The notes: generated from the sequence alone by a model not told the origin. Numbered from the stretch's first letter, positions 15,201 to 28,330 are shown. The stretch: 64,000 nucleotides of DNA from Seriola aureovittata (GCF_021018895.1 NC_079378.1:8678501-8742500); one strand, 5' to 3'. A program made the numbers and translations.

Positions 15201-16001
15201 ACTTGGTGAGAAATGGCGACCACTGAGCCAATTAAAGCTTGTGAAGGATGATTGAAAATGTCCTTGAAATTACGATTAATTTAAACAACTAGTTCATGTA
15301 GTCTTCTGCTTATCATTGAGCCGATTGAAATGGAACCATTGGAAAGTTCGCAGCTTTTTATTTGAAAACTCAAAGAATAATGAACAAATAATACAATTTA
15401 TCCACAACTTTATGGCGGTAAATAGAAGTTCCATAGCCAATTGTTTGACTGTTTGGGAAACTTATAAAATGTTTTCTTAGACAAGAGTCAATACATAAAA
15501 ACAAAATTAGTAGCTTACAGAAAAGAAAAACACTTTTAGAGTAAAAAGAGCCAGTGCAAAAATTAAATTATTGCAACACTCTGTGTCACATATATTTGAT
15601 GATAAAAGATGGGGTGAAGTTAATAAACAGGGAAAAATGACACTTTTATGAAAAAAACTAGAAAGTTATTTGCTCCAGGATTAAAAAGAAAACATAAAAT
15701 ACTGCGGCTAGTATCAAGGCGGCTCAGTGTGAACAGGCAGGATAATGACTATAATAAAGAATATTTTCTGCTGCTGTGTAAGAAACATTCTCATCATATT
15801 TGAGAAAATTAAGTTCCATAAATGAGGCGCTTTTTTAATTTCTAAAATGTCTGAATGTATCTGTATGTGTCTCTGTGTGCAGTGGCATCACCAGTTGCCG
15901 GGCAGACATCCGACTTTGTCAACAAGATCTTGGAGAACACAGGACGCGGCGATCCCACCGGTGGACTGGTCGGCCTGCGAGTCCCCACCTCCAAAATCTA
16001 G
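4812..16001 (+). CDS. crebrf: CREB3 regulatory factor (Luman recruitment factor), complete, 9 coding exons
   Basis: Coding exons: 4812-4820, 6061-6186, 8950-9125, 11715-12874, 13015-13212, 14337-14526, 14662-14735, 15086-15205, 15883-16001. Phases agree throughout and give 723 residues; the human protein is 639. The N-terminus ([17 protein letters not shown]), the block [20 protein letters not shown], the acidic run with [20 protein letters not shown], the block [17 protein letters not shown], and the basic leucine zipper ([20 protein letters not shown], about residues 605-665) are diagnostic. The end is [13 protein letters not shown]. In mammals CREBRF is a nuclear factor that recruits and promotes turnover of CREB3/Luman, damping the unfolded-protein response, and influences glucocorticoid receptor signalling. 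The extra length lies in the poorly conserved Ser/Pro/Gln-rich part of exon 4. The Arg matching human Arg457 (site of the Samoan R457Q variant, by my recalled alignment) is kept as Arg541. Exons 1-2 are short and separated by kilobase introns. Confidence 0.97.
6197..6273 (+). repeat. (ACGC)n-(AC)n microsatellite beside a splice donor
   Basis: About 13 ACGC units followed by about 11 AC units lie in CREBRF intron 2. The array begins only about 10 bp after the donor GTGAGT of coding exon 2 (exon end 6186). Confidence 0.95.
7316..7447 (-). mobile_element. degenerate, internally deleted MITE copy in CREBRF intron
   Basis: The reverse strand begins GGTCCTGTTCACACCTGG and shares ordered words (ACATGCGTCTT, TACGTCAGTTCACACCTGAC, CTCCACACGC) with the element at 28595-28918. 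The forward-strand start, GGCGCTGTTCAGAC, is the other terminal inverted repeat. The copy is 132 bp against 324 bp, so it is internally shortened and mutated. The target-site duplication is no longer clear. Confidence 0.7.
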
Positions 16002-17242
16002 ACAAACCGCGGTCCACTGAGAGGAGTGGACTAAACATTACCACCGTGCTGTCCCATTGTAACTATGCTCCCCTCTGCATGCCCCTCCAACCCCGAGCAC
16101 ATACACATTGTTAGTCACACAAACACACATACCACTCCCTGTGTGTATGTATGTGTGCTTGTTTATAGCCATGCACCTGTAGGGCATACACCCTAGCTTC
16201 CTGTCTCTGCACAGTGTGCAGAGTCAGTGCGTCACTGTCTCCCAACCCATCGTGAGCATCTGTTGGGAAATGCGCCTCTAAAAGCAAGTGATGGTTAGGT
16301 GTATAGATAATAGCACGTCCTAAATCCAATGGTGATTTTTAGAAATGTTTAACATAGTATTGTGTTGGGTCAGTTCGGTTGGAGGTCTGCTTCCTGGGCT
16401 GAGACAAAGACAGTCACACGAGTGCAACCACTGGAATACTTTCACACAATTTGTTTGAGGTTGTGATGACAGAGGAAGAACTGTTACACGTCGGACACCA
16501 TCAGAGGTTCCAGTTATCATTTCCTAGAAGAGATTCACCTCACATGGCAACAAAAGATTAACTCCAGGATGTTAAATTGACCCGCTGACTAAAGCACTTC
16601 GATGGAAACGACTTTGTTTGCCAAGACAGCTGCGGAGAAAAAAAAAAAAGCAGCGTTCTCCGAGGCGTTATGGGGTGGCAGGAAATATTTTGTATTGAAG
16701 GCCTAAATATATTCATGCCATCCCCCGTTTGCCAATCAGCTCTGCTATTCTTAAAATGTAGGAGTTAACAAAAAGCAAATTAATGCTCTAAACATAAAAG
16801 CAGTAGAAGCTGAAAGTTAAGATTTCAAAGATCCTGCTGGGTTGAAGTTTGTGGCAGGCAGGACGAAGCTTAATGGCTGATTTTGACAACGTTGACTTAT
16901 ACAACAGGAGGTAGTTGACCATGTGGAGAGGAAGCGCGTGTGGTTTGGTGCTTTTTGGCCTTGTGCTGGATATAACTGGACTGGGTGAAACAGGCACTTT
17001 GCCAGTTTGGGAGCAGACTGTGAGGAAGATTATGGTGGTGATGAAGAAAACACGAACAGTGATCCATCTCCTCTAGGAATCTGTACATAGAAGTGTCTCC
17101 CAGTGAAAAACGGCACCGGCTCCCCTTTTTGTACAGTAGAGATGACCAGGCTAACAGTTTGGTGTGTTCATACTAGTGTTTGATCAGAGTTCTATTCATT
17201 GTGCCTTGTTTATGTATGTGTGTGTTTCTGTAAGTCTGAGTG

Positions 17243-17264
17243 AGTGTGTGTGTGTGTGTGTGTT

Positions 17265-17298
<34 letters not shown>
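17243..17298 (+). repeat. (GT)n microsatellite in CREBRF 3' UTR
   Basis: GT dinucleotides are interrupted by a short GTTTGTTTG segment near 17261-17270. This is a polymorphism candidate within the transcribed 3' UTR. Confidence 0.9.
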
Positions 17299-17300
<2 letters not shown>

Positions 17301-18249
17301 AGGGACTGAACGGGAAGAGGTGATTGGTCAGAACTCCCTGAGGTCCAGCCAAGGAGAGGACTACTTTACACTGAGGGAGATTGCTAGTGAATGCGAGGTG
17401 GGAGACACCTGTTGGGTTTGTGGTGTATTTCAGTCGTTTAAAGATATTCTGAATGTACATAAAACAAATGGAAGCTCTCGTTGCGTGATGCCACAGAGTC
17501 TGTGTATATAGGAGGGCTCTGCAATAGATTACTTATGGTTTTTGGTACTCTGTCTTTGGGGATCAGGGGAGGGTTACCTGATATTTTCGTTTAGAGTTAC
17601 AAAAGATATTTGCACACTATATTTTGATTGTTTTTTGTACCAAAGACACATGCAACGAAACGGCGACCAGCCAGTTAAAGTAAGGTTTTGCACAGCTTAC
17701 CTGACGCCGTATTGAATGTAAGAAATGTGGGAGGGTCAGGGAACTTCATAGAACTGTGAAATTAGCTTGGGTCCAATTCTGTACAGAAAAGGAACATTCA
17801 TTCATTCTTTTTCTTTTTTTTTTTAAATCTAAAATTTTACCCCATCTGTGGGCTTCTCCAGTAAATTTGTTGCTTAGGAAGCACTTCATTCCTGAACTGA
17901 TTCCTCTCTCCACATGCTAATTGTGTTAATGGCTCTATCTAGGACAAAAACCAAGAGCACTAGTAGATAAGCTATGTTACATTATTGCTTGTTTGTCAAA
18001 ATGTCACCAACAATAACCAAAATGTTATGTTCCTGTATCACTTGTTTGATTTCTGTATGTAGAAGAGGTCTAGTTCATCATCAAAATATTAACTGAATTG
18101 TGTTTTAAAGTACTGTATATAGAAACATTAATGATATATCTATCAATGGTGAAATGCCACTTTTCATGACAATTGATTAATTTTTAAGCATGACACATTT
18201 CTAAAGCCTTTCCTTGCATCGAGAAAAGTAGAGCAAAACCAGAAAAACC

Positions 18250-18271
18250 AAAAAAAAAAAAAAAAAAAAAA
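18250..18271 (+). repeat. poly(A) run, 22 nt
   Basis: An uninterrupted A run lies in the presumed CREBRF 3' UTR. No AATAAA lies just upstream, so I read it as a genomic homopolymer that could misprime oligo-dT and not as a polyadenylation site. Confidence 0.85.
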
Positions 18272-19143
18272 GTTCTTGTTATATTTTTGTATTTTAGCTG
18301 CCTGCTAGCTTTCCTGTTGGTTTTCATCGGCCAGATTCTCCAGGTGGAGAGAAGGAGATGTGGAGGAAGGGAGGAGAAAGATCTTAAAAATGCAGCCAGT
18401 GAATCTGATAGTTTAAAGTGACACTTTGACCCCTTCGGTCTCCTTTGCTGGCTGAGTGAAATATGGAGAATCAGGATTGGATTTATTTAAAACACAATGC
18501 AGCAAAGCCATGGTCTAGTTTGAGGTCTAGTCTATAAAGAGAATGAGGACAGGCTGTCTTTAGTGCAGACAGGGACATGTCCAGTAAAGCAAGAAACTCA
18601 GAGGACAACAGTGGGGAGATGAGGAACCATAGACGCTGTAAGAAAGCCAAAGCCATTTGAATCTGTCCCAGACTGATCTGGATTCAGCACTGTGTGCTGT
18701 CATTCAGATTTTCACATATATTCCCTTTTTAACCGTGAAGCTGGTTGAATTTTTTTATTTCCAGGGATTGGCGTTGCTTTCTCTGAGGTTGAAACTGCTG
18801 AATTTTATCTGCCTGGCCTCGCCTTTGGTCCTCAGCATAAGTTTGTTCACCAAAACACAGAGTTACAAATTGGCAGCGTGTCCAACCTTTAACAATGCAT
18901 GATGCTTGTATGCTTCCCTCCCCGCTGCCTGCTCCGAAGAAACACTGCCATCCCTCGAAATTTTTAAAATTCAGCCAGAAGTCAGTCGGTTAGTAAGGAA
19001 ATATAACGAGAAATAAGAGTTTGACGAGGCTGAATTCAGGTTTGAGTGAAGTGAAGAACGTATTCCTTCACGGAATGATGTCTGATGGTGATGCAGAGCT
19101 GTGGTCTTTCTGTATCGTGTGACTGAATAACAGCTAGTGCTAC

Positions 19144-19199
<56 letters not shown>
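19144..19199 (+). repeat. (TA)n microsatellite in CREBRF 3' UTR
   Basis: About 28 TA units with one internal CA change occupy the span. In RNA the tract is self-complementary and could form a long AU hairpin in the 3' UTR. Confidence 0.92.
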
Positions 19200-19202
<3 letters not shown>

Positions 19203-20267
19203 TATTGTTTTCTGTTTCGTCTAAAAAGGGAGAAATGGTGCTTTTTCTGAAACTAGAACGATGAGTATCCATGATTCTTATTTCACTTCTTAGTCCAGTT
19301 GTAGCCTAATGACTTGCTCTCCCCTACCGTCCATAGCTATTTTCTTAGTAGTGATTAATTTTTGTATATAGACTATGAGTTAATATGTATCTTCTAAATG
19401 TTAGATATATGTATAGAATACTATATCTTATATGTTTGAAAACAAAAGCACTTTGTCCAAAAAAGGAAAAAAAAAACAAAAAGAAAAGCATTTTTTTCTT
19501 CCATTTGCTGCTAAAAGGCCTGGTGTGAATGCTGCAAGTGTACTTGATGACTACTTGCTAGGATAGGTCTATTACCTGACTTGGCTGGGTCTAAAAACTA
19601 GCAAGAAAAACGTGTATAGGTGTGTGGCCTGATGAGGGTTAGATCTAAATGTTTCCGGAGCCATGTAATGATATGAGGTATTGTATAAGAGCGTATCATT
19701 GCTAGGCTTTGAGAAGCCCACTGTCTTGACGGGATAAGTCTATTTCCTGTTCAGGGACTGTGTGGATAGTGTGTTTGTGGTCTTAAAAAAAAAAAACACA
19801 AAAAAACAAAAAAAAGAGGGTTTTGATTCCAGGGCCCCTACATTGATCCTGATGCTGACCCCCTTGGCGTCATGATTCATTTGCCTTCAGTAGAGGTTTC
19901 CTATGGAAAAACTGATTCTGCTTTGGCTTCCTCTTCAGGGTGATGTACAGTGTAGACACATTTCTCCAGAGAGCTATATTGTTATCATTTGTAAACTGAT
20001 TTCTACTTGTGACTTAATGAGGAGGGGTTTAGCCTGGGGCGGCCAGGAAGAGCTCGTTTGAAAGATGTTGTTCCCGGCCGCCTTGGGGGAAGTTACTATA
20101 TCACTGTACTGTATGGCAAGCCAATTACAAATGAAGACTCAATCCGGACACTTATTGCCTTCTTAAATAACTTCGCATACACACAAATAAAAACAATAAC
20201 ATGGCAGACAGGTCAGTCACCAAGGGTTGTGCCTGAGGTTTATGACATTGTTCTGCCACTATACAGT

Positions 20268-20297
20268 CAACAACAACAACAACAACAACAACAACAA
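20268..20297 (+). repeat. (CAA)n trinucleotide repeat
   Basis: About ten CAA units lie just downstream of the AATAAA at 20186-20191. A short Gln-coding ORF over it is a by-product of the repeat. Confidence 0.9.
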
Positions 20298-20776
20298 AAC
20301 CATTCAGCCTGATAGGCTCAAAACAACCTTGACTGAAGTAGCAGACATGGTGAAATATATCTGAAAATGGCTTCAAAAGTTCAAACTACTTGTGCTCACT
20401 CGTATCCTTTGGGACGATGTTTGATGCATTTTTTCAGCTATATTTTTGCCCAGGTCTGGTAGGGGGTCAACAGTGGTTAAAGGGCTGCTGGTTGACGGCC
20501 GGCTGACAAGAGAAGAACGTGTGTTTTGTTGTCGATCACATGGCTGGTTCAAGAGAGAGTCCTCACAGGTTTTTACATTTAACATGATAGGCGCAAGCTG
20601 TGCAACTTTACATTCAAACCAGGAGACTCTGTGGCATTTTAACAGTCAAGGAAATGAGTGAAAATCCACGCCAGTAAACCTATTCCTTTATTCTTTTTAT
20701 TTCTGATGATTCTGATAAATCCTATTCAGTCAACTATTAAGCTAATAGAGTGTGTAACTTTGTGCTACTCTTGTCC

Positions 20777-20782
20777 AATAAA
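20777..20782 (+). terminator. candidate CREBRF polyadenylation signal AATAAA
   Basis: A canonical hexamer lies 4.78 kb after the stop. A second one lies at 20186-20191 within ACACAAATAAAAAC. Either or both may be used. Confidence 0.4.
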
Positions 20783-20800
20783 AGCTAAGTGGATCCATAA

Positions 20801-23800
20801 AGCTCTTCTTCAGCAAATCAGGGTAATATCGTTCTTCTATCTGACATATGTGATGACATATAAAATCAAAAGAAAATATATTTATGTATTCCAATTATTG
20901 TCGCCATTCTTTACTCTGTACAAAATATTGTGCGTGCGTGTGTGTGTGTGTGTTATGAATTATCAATGTCAATCAATATGGTGCAATGATCTCTACACAA
21001 ACTGAAAAAAAAAGGCCAACAGACTTGTCACAAGAATTCACACAGGTTTTCTGCTTTCTCCAGATCCGTACTCAAACAAACACAAACATTTTCCTTTCAC
21101 GAAGGATTTGACTCTGATTTCCAGCCGTAGTCCAACTGGGGTTTTGTCACGTGGTGCTGATTACTTTTCTATATCCGAGAACTAATCCAAGAATGAAAAC
21201 TGGCATCTGTATTTAGATCCACTCACAGACAACATTGTTCATCTGATTATTGTCCAATAACTTATCAGACAGAGACCCCCACCCCCCCCTCAATCATTTT
21301 TCACTGATCTGACTGTCGATTAATAGCATGATTTCCCTGTTGGACCAATCAGAAGAAGATTCACTCTGATTCTTGCTCTAAACAACAACAGATGGGTGAT
21401 TTCTGTATTAATGACTTGTTTGATCGTTATCGTTAAGCGTACTGTTACTTTTTGTAAAAGCCAGACTCCTGGATTTGACACCACTACACAAAAATGATGG
21501 CGGATATTTATTCCGTTTGAGAGGTTCAAAATATTCACCATAACTGCAAAATGATACACATATTCTGGTGCATTAGGATACTGCTGTTGTTGCCATGATA
21601 GAATAATTTGATGCAAATGCAACATGGTGGTATATATTCAATTTGCATATTCAACCATCTCCAGAGGAAATATTCGGTAACCCTTTGTTTTACAGTCTAA
21701 TTTTTGAATAATTTCTAAGAGGTTTCCATGAGAGAACTGCACCATTTCGAACAAGGAAAAATAGGGAGGGTGTTAAATTGATATAGTTCCAGTTAATTAA
21801 TTCGTTAGGCAGTGAAAGCAGGTCAGCTGAACATGCCAAACATACTAAATTTGTCCACATGCAAACATAATTGAAATTTATCAACCAGTTAGTATTTCTA
21901 TTTAAAAAAATAAAAAGGTAATCTGCTCTACAGAGCGTTTTAGCACCTTTCAGCCCATTGTTTTGGTTTATTGGCAGCAACTTCATAGTTTTGCTTCTCT
22001 CTCTGCTCTCGTCTGCGTTGTCTGTTTAGCAAACACAGTTAGCATCTAGCTGGTGAGCATAGTGTGAGTGTAGCAGCTAAAGAGCCAGATATTTCCCTCA
22101 GGAGTTATGAAAAAACTGAGCTAAAAGAGAGTGAAAATTTGACTTGCATTCATCATGTGGCCAGAAACACGACTCCAAATGAAAGATGTTTACTAAGATG
22201 TTCAGCGTAACAAGTTTAATGAGGTGATAATATGTCAGTGTTGTGTTTACAGTGTGTTGAGGCTGTAATGGAGCAGTTCTTTCAAAAATTTTCCTAATTT
22301 CCCTACAACCACTACCAAAATACTTACAGTACTTGTTATGAAATTCTGCATCTGTAAAATACGTTTTACCAAATATTTTTGATAAATTGGATTTATAAAA
22401 AAAAAAAACCCCCAAAACAAAACAGAAGCTAGAAACAAGCTGACCTCCTGCTGGCTGTGATGTCAGAGCTCTGAGTCTGGCTTTGAGTGTCTTTCGAGAC
22501 ATTTCAATTGTTTTCCTGTCTTGTTCAAACCCTTGTTGCTTGTAAAAACACCTCATCTCCAGAGGCTGTACGCTTACTACCCTCCACATTTTTCTCTGTG
22601 TAAATTAGATACATACAGAAATGTACTCACATGCATTTGGAATTGATGTTTCTGCATGCCGGTTCCCTGCATAGAACTGAGAGAATCAAGTGACGTCTGG
22701 AGTTCTTTGCAGATTGGGAAATAATTTGGCCAATCGTCAGAAAGTGTATTCATCGTCACAAGGTTGTTGCACGACTTTTTGGCTCACTGTACTCTCAAGT
22801 CGAATGATTTCATACTCGCTGCTATTGAATGAGCACAAAGAGACTTTAGATTTTGGTTTAGGGTGTCGATGACACAATAACAGTATATTATTGCCACCAC
22901 ACACACCCCTGATTTTCTTCACACACTTTTTTTCAAAAAAAGACCAACAGCATTACTCACCTTGCGCTTGGTTTTTACATTTACAATGAAAAAAAATATT
23001 TTGAATATGATGCCTGCTGAACCAGGTGCCTTAATCAAATATATGAGAACACAAATCTGCACCTTCTTTCAGTCTGGAGGGGGTTTCCCTACAGAAACAA
23101 TGGGCTGGGTTTCCCAAAACCTAAACTTGAAGTACAACAATGAAATGAAAACCTCACTTTATCCCCAGATCAATACAGTTCGTATAATAATCAGCCTTTA
23201 ACCGCGGATAAAGGTGTTTGCCTTTTGGATAGAAAAATTAACTCTGCATGGGAGTTCCCTTTTGAAGTAATACTGAAGAAGAGCATAAATGACAACTTTT
23301 AAACTAAACTGATGTTGTTTTGGGAAACCGGGGTCTGTTTTGAACTCTTTCTCTGCCCACTATGCCACGTTATTGTGTTTTTCTGTATTGGCTGCTGCTG
23401 CTATCACCGCTGGTGTGTCCATGTAGAGAAGAGCAGACTTCCACTGTGTCTGAGGCAGAGGGAGACTCGGGCCTGCTTTTTACCTAGTCAATTACAATGC
23501 ATTCTTCTTCTTCTTCTTCTTCGGTTTCGACACGGAGCACTGTGTTGCTGCCTCTTGTGACCTTTTTGAGAAAGGAAAAAAAACAAAAAACAAAACAAAC
23601 AAAACACACACACACACAACAGAACTTTCCGTTTCTTAACTTTGCTATTAAGAAGTGCCAGACCCTCCTTGAAGTCAGTGTTGGCACTGAGTCGCAGGTT
23701 GCGAATGAAGCGACAAACTGAGCATGGAGGTAAACTGTGGTGCTAATCTGTCAGTGGCTGGGTGCTAACATGGCTGTGTTAAAAAGCTGTATTAGCCATA

Positions 23801-26800
23801 TTATTCCTTCTGTTGATGACTCTGGTCAGTCTTGTGTTTCTGACTGCTGCACTGCTGTATGCTGACATAGCGAGGTATAACTCTGCTGCTGCTTTGCTGA
23901 TAAATGTAGACTAGTCTTCTTGTTGTCAGGATCCAGAAAGATCATGAATGTTGTATCTTTATACGGCCGCTGTCCTGCTTGTATTGTTAAACCTTTTTTA
24001 TTAATATTATGGTTTGATATTTATGCTCTGACTCTGTCAAATGTTGCACGTTTGAATTTTTTTTTCCTAAATTATATTTTATTGCCTTTTTTCCCTGATC
24101 CCAGTGTTCATGCCATTTGTTTGATATTTATTTGTTGAGTCCTGTAAATTAACATGTAAGGAGACAATTTGTTTAAAGTAGACTTTATAGCTTTTCCACT
24201 GAAGCAGGCTTTGCCACGAGTCAGAGACTTCACATGAGATTCACAGACACCAGTTACAGTCACAGTGAAACATAACGTGATGTCATTGACTTTGACAATA
24301 TATAAATAATAACTACAACAGGTATTTTCTCGTATTTTCACATAAAAATGTTGTTAGATTTACTCAGAGTACATCTGTGCAATCCTGCTACTGCACATTG
24401 CAAATTGCCGTCGCACATGCAAATGGTGAAAGACAATCATTAATTAATATTTAAGTAGACATTAAAATAAATAGATTGGATTGTAAAACAATGAATAGAC
24501 ACTTTGACGAGGCATTGAGCGGTTGGTCGGATAAAACAAGTCAACTGAAGACGTCGACTTAGGCTCTGTGAAACTATAACAGGCATTTTTTGTATATAAA
24601 ATAAATAACTAATTAATTAAGAAAATAATTGGCCAATTAATCGATAAAGAAAAAAATAGTTAATTGCAGCCCTAAATCAGTTCAAAGATTTATTTATAAA
24701 TAATTAAATAAATCAATAGCTACAATAATTTAGATACATTTCAATTAAAATGTGTAAAATCATAAGAAAATGCCACTAAAATGAAAGACTTGGAGCTTTT
24801 AATACGGGCATTAAAAAGTTTCAGGTCGGAGGAAATTGCTCCACATGCTAAAGTGAACATTTGACCTTTCGGACAATATATTTTGCACTTTTTTTTGCCA
24901 AGAGTTGCATGAGAAGATTGATTCCTTTCTCATGTCTGTACAGTAAATATGAAGCCACTGCCAACAGCAAGTTATCTTAGCTTAGCATAAACACTAGAAA
25001 CAAGTTTTCTTGATGCAGACTGAATCTAAGATGAATAGGCTAAAAGCAACACCAGATGTGTCTAAAAACAAAAAATTAATTTTAAGTCATTGGAATAATT
25101 TGAAAGAGTTTCGTTGCGACTGAGTAATTGTTGTCTGTGAACCCCATGAAGCGTTCTGTCATTGGAGGTTTGACGCGGTCAGAAGGGGCAGTAAAACCCT
25201 AAACCAGGCTCGCTGAGTCAGCAAACACAACCTCCCCTTGACACAACTCTTCTTTTGTCTTGACTCCTCTGGGCTGAGGTTCGGATGCTCCACAGCCTTG
25301 GAGCTCTGGTAAGGAGTCGGCTCGCCTGCTCTCTCTATCTTTGGTGGGGAAATTTGAAAATTCGATCACAATCATTTGATCGAGTTTTCTGGGAAAACTT
25401 CACCACTGCGCCAGATGATGTTTAAGCCCCTTTTCTGGGTGCTTTTTTTGTTGTTGTTGTTTTTTCAGAAGGGCTTTGGTTTGCAGTTGTCTCGTCAGGG
25501 AGCTCCTGAGATTAGGGTCTCTAAAGGCTGGTGGGCAGAGACCCCTTACCCTCCTCTGCAATGAATTATGGGGAGGGGTTTCATTTCCTCTTCTGCAGAC
25601 TGATCTGATTAAAGCAAATGACAACAACCCACCCTTGATAATAAAAACAAAACCCCTCTTTCTATATTTACACACGTCCAACTCATCCAACACCGCAATG
25701 ATTTACATCTCCTTCCAGACTTGCCAAAATGCATTGGGCGAGAGACATTTATCAAAAATCTAATGTTTATCCTGAAACATCTGTTCTGTTTTCTTTTCTT
25801 TTTTTTTCACTTTTGATAATAACGACAGACAGTAAGAAGATTTTATAGGAAATCCATACAAGTCCAAACATGTAGAGGATGTGTGAGGTATCGGTCATGC
25901 TGAGCTCCACAGCTACATGCCATTGTTATGATGCTTCTGGTCTTGTATGGTAACTTATTTGACTAGATCAACAGCATGGGATCTTTCTGTAGTTAGTCCT
26001 GTGTGTGTTCCTCTCACCAGTCTCAGTAGGAAGGCTGTACTTCATTGCTAAGTGCTCTATAATAGATCTCTTGGTGATTATAATTTCATAAAGAAGCAAA
26101 ACCTGCAGAAAGTGTATCCTGCTGAAACTAACTTGATCCTCTCTTTAGCAATGACGTCTATATTTGTAGTTCACATATATGCCTGTTCAAATACAATATC
26201 TTGACAGTTGTTATATTTATGTTGTGTAATAAATGTCGTGCTGGGTTTATACTTTTGTTTTAACTAACTTTTTCTTTTACATGGTTTTTTTTTTTTTCTT
26301 GGAGGCACATTGGGTGGTTTTATGCACAGGCATGAAAATGTTCAAAATGTTTTTTTGTTTTGGTTTGTACTGTAACAGCTCATTCTGTTTCAGAGCTTCT
26401 GACAGTTTTTGTCTCTGGCTGCTCCACATCCTGCAGACACCTGCCCTGAATCTCTGTTGTGTTTTTGTGCCTCTCTCTCTCTTTCTTTTTCTTTCTTTCT
26501 TATTTTTTTTTTCTTTTGAAATAATTCTTTCTCTGTTGTATCAGCCAGGAGTTGGTACCACAGCTTTGCTTGTAACCACAATAGTCTGATTATGTTTATT
26601 GATTTTAATATCAAAATAATAAAACCATTAGCACCCCATTCCAACTCTTGTATGTTCTTGTATGTTTAACTGTCTGCAGGCGGGTTTGATTACTGAAATG
26701 AAGACTCAAATGATTTATACCAATAGATAGTTTTATTATTAATCGTTATGGGATTAATAATCTATCTATCTATCTAGTTATTAAAATGGTTTCTTTATAA

Positions 26801-27560
26801 TTTCCTAAAACAATTAGGCACTGTAATTTTAGCAACAGTTTGTCAAACAGATGGAAATATGATTTAATTCAGTATAAACTTGTACTCTAGTATTCAGCAT
26901 TTACAGCACCAGGATGACGTACATGGGACTGATTTAAATAAATACATAAACTACAGAATTTACCATAATGAAAGAACATGTCACCCAGTCAAACAGTGTA
27001 GCTCAAATGTGTTTGGTCTTCAGTTAAGGTCTCATAGTGTTTAAAGTTCACCAATAAATAATTTAAACCAGGGATTGCAAAAGTTCTTATTGTGAAATTT
27101 ATCAAGAACAATCAGCAACTTAAGGAAACATTTAGTTCCACAAGAAACAACATCACATCAAATATCCGTTAGTGGACATTAGTTTAGTTCCCATTTTCCT
27201 TTTGGTAAAAAGCGTAAACTCATGAAGACAGTTTGCTCTTGTTTAGATGAAATACTATGAAGATATATTCATTCGCTGACTGACACAACACATCTGACAT
27301 TTATTTTTCCCACTGAAGCTTGAGGTGATTTAACTTATTTTGTTTGTTTTCTAACTATAAAACAGTATATTTCGAGAACGGGGAAAGATGTGTTAAAATT
27401 AAATTGTTTTACTCTCTTTTTAATTGATTTTCTATCGTACATTAACAGAGCTTCAGAGCGGCCTTTTTCAAGCAATTTAACCGACCGTTTTGCGGCAATG
27501 TCACGTACCTACGTCAGTTTACAGTTATTGTTTTACGATTTACGTCAAAAATAATTAACC
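20801..27560. other. AT-rich intergenic stretch
   Basis: No coding exon is recognised on either strand. ORFs here are low-complexity (Phe/Leu-rich translations of T-rich DNA) or lack flanking splice signals. Contents noted: (GT)n near 20936-20954, a (TTC)n run at 23502-23522, an AATTAATCGATAA-type dispersed-repeat fragment near 24600-24680 and AATAAA hexamers at 26228-26233 and 26618-26623. A longer CREBRF 3' UTR reaching into this stretch cannot be excluded. Confidence 0.5.
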
Positions 27561-27599
27561 TGATATTTTAAAAAGAAACGTGAGTAAAACTTACGGTCG

Positions 27600-28330
27600 T
27601 GATGCAGGTAGACCGCCCAGGAGGACAATCCTTCCCCGTCAAAGGAGACACCTCAACTTCGGTGCTAAAATGAAACGAAAATACAACACTGACAACATTA
27701 AATTCGTTTTTTTCTGGACTGGGGATGAGGAGGAAACAGACGCTGCCTGTGAACACAGCCCTGGGATGACTCCTCCCCCCGCCAACCCCCTCATCAGGGC
27801 CAGGTTATTAAGTGCACCTGCTACCTGCTGATCAGTCGCGTGCTGGTTCCTTTCAGTTGTGGCTGGTAGCATCGGCCTGCAGGTAAGTGGTAAAAGAAAC
27901 ATAATTTTACACCCAACATCCAGTCATTATACCGCTTTAAATTGCAGTTTTATACAGTATGATGAGACAACTAATTCTATTTCTCTTTTTTAGGTTCCCC
28001 TGCTGTTTTGCTTTACTGGTTTAATTTGTTTAGTCAACTGGGTTGTTTTATTGTTGGTTGTTCTTTAGTTGTTTATTTACTTGATTGTTTGGCAGTGTAG
28101 CCGAGTGCTGCAGGAGGCTATAGGCACCCATGGTGAAGTCCCCACATTTGATGCGTGCGACTAAGAGTAGCTGGACACAAGTGTTTTTGGGGTCAGGTTT
28201 GCTCAGGGTTTGCGGTGCTGTACCTGAGGTGAGTAAGTAGTAGCACCCCTTGGTACTCGGTAGTCTGCCTCTTTCGGACCGGCCTCCTTATTTTGCTTTG
28301 TGTTGGACTGATTTTTATTTTTAATAAACT
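27600..28330 (+). other. possible two-exon transcript of unknown nature (lncRNA, transposon-derived or alternative BNIP1 leader)
   Basis: A near-consensus donor CTGCAG|GTAAGT follows 27882. A strong pyrimidine acceptor TTTCTCTTTTTTAG precedes 27994, giving a 111-bp intron, and an AATAAA lies at 28323-28328. The first part holds an ATG ORF (27670-27831) starting MKRKYNTDNIKF with WTGDEEE. This faintly recalls the N-terminus of BED-finger/hAT-derived proteins of the ZBED5 type, but the zinc-finger cysteines and histidines do not follow. Structure is inferred from signals only; no transcript is shown. Confidence 0.25.

Larger units (their letters stand above)
16002..20800 (+). other. crebrf: CREBRF 3' UTR (inferred extent)
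   Basis: The 4.8 kb after the stop has no reading frame of interest and is AT-rich, with runs of A, (GT)n, (TA)n and (CAA)n. Candidate AATAAA signals occur at 20186-20191 and 20777-20782. Mammalian CREBRF also has a multi-kilobase 3' UTR, so a similar extent is likely. The true end is not determined from sequence alone. Confidence 0.55.

Noticed and set aside
18250..18271. A22 run as the CREBRF poly(A) site or a retroposon tail
   Set aside because: No upstream AATAAA and no retroposon body 5' of it; it is better explained as a homopolymer.
20058..20312. 84-codon ORF ending in a polyglutamine stretch
   Set aside because: The Gln run is the (CAA)n microsatellite, and the rest lies in the CREBRF 3' UTR without conservation that I can see.
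22098..22589. 163-codon minus-strand ORF
   Set aside because: No recognisable domain, no splice context, AT-rich composition typical of the surrounding non-coding DNA.
26233..26589. 118-codon plus-strand ORF, Phe/Leu-rich
   Set aside because: Translation of a T-rich tract; hydrophobicity comes from base composition and there are no gene signals around it.
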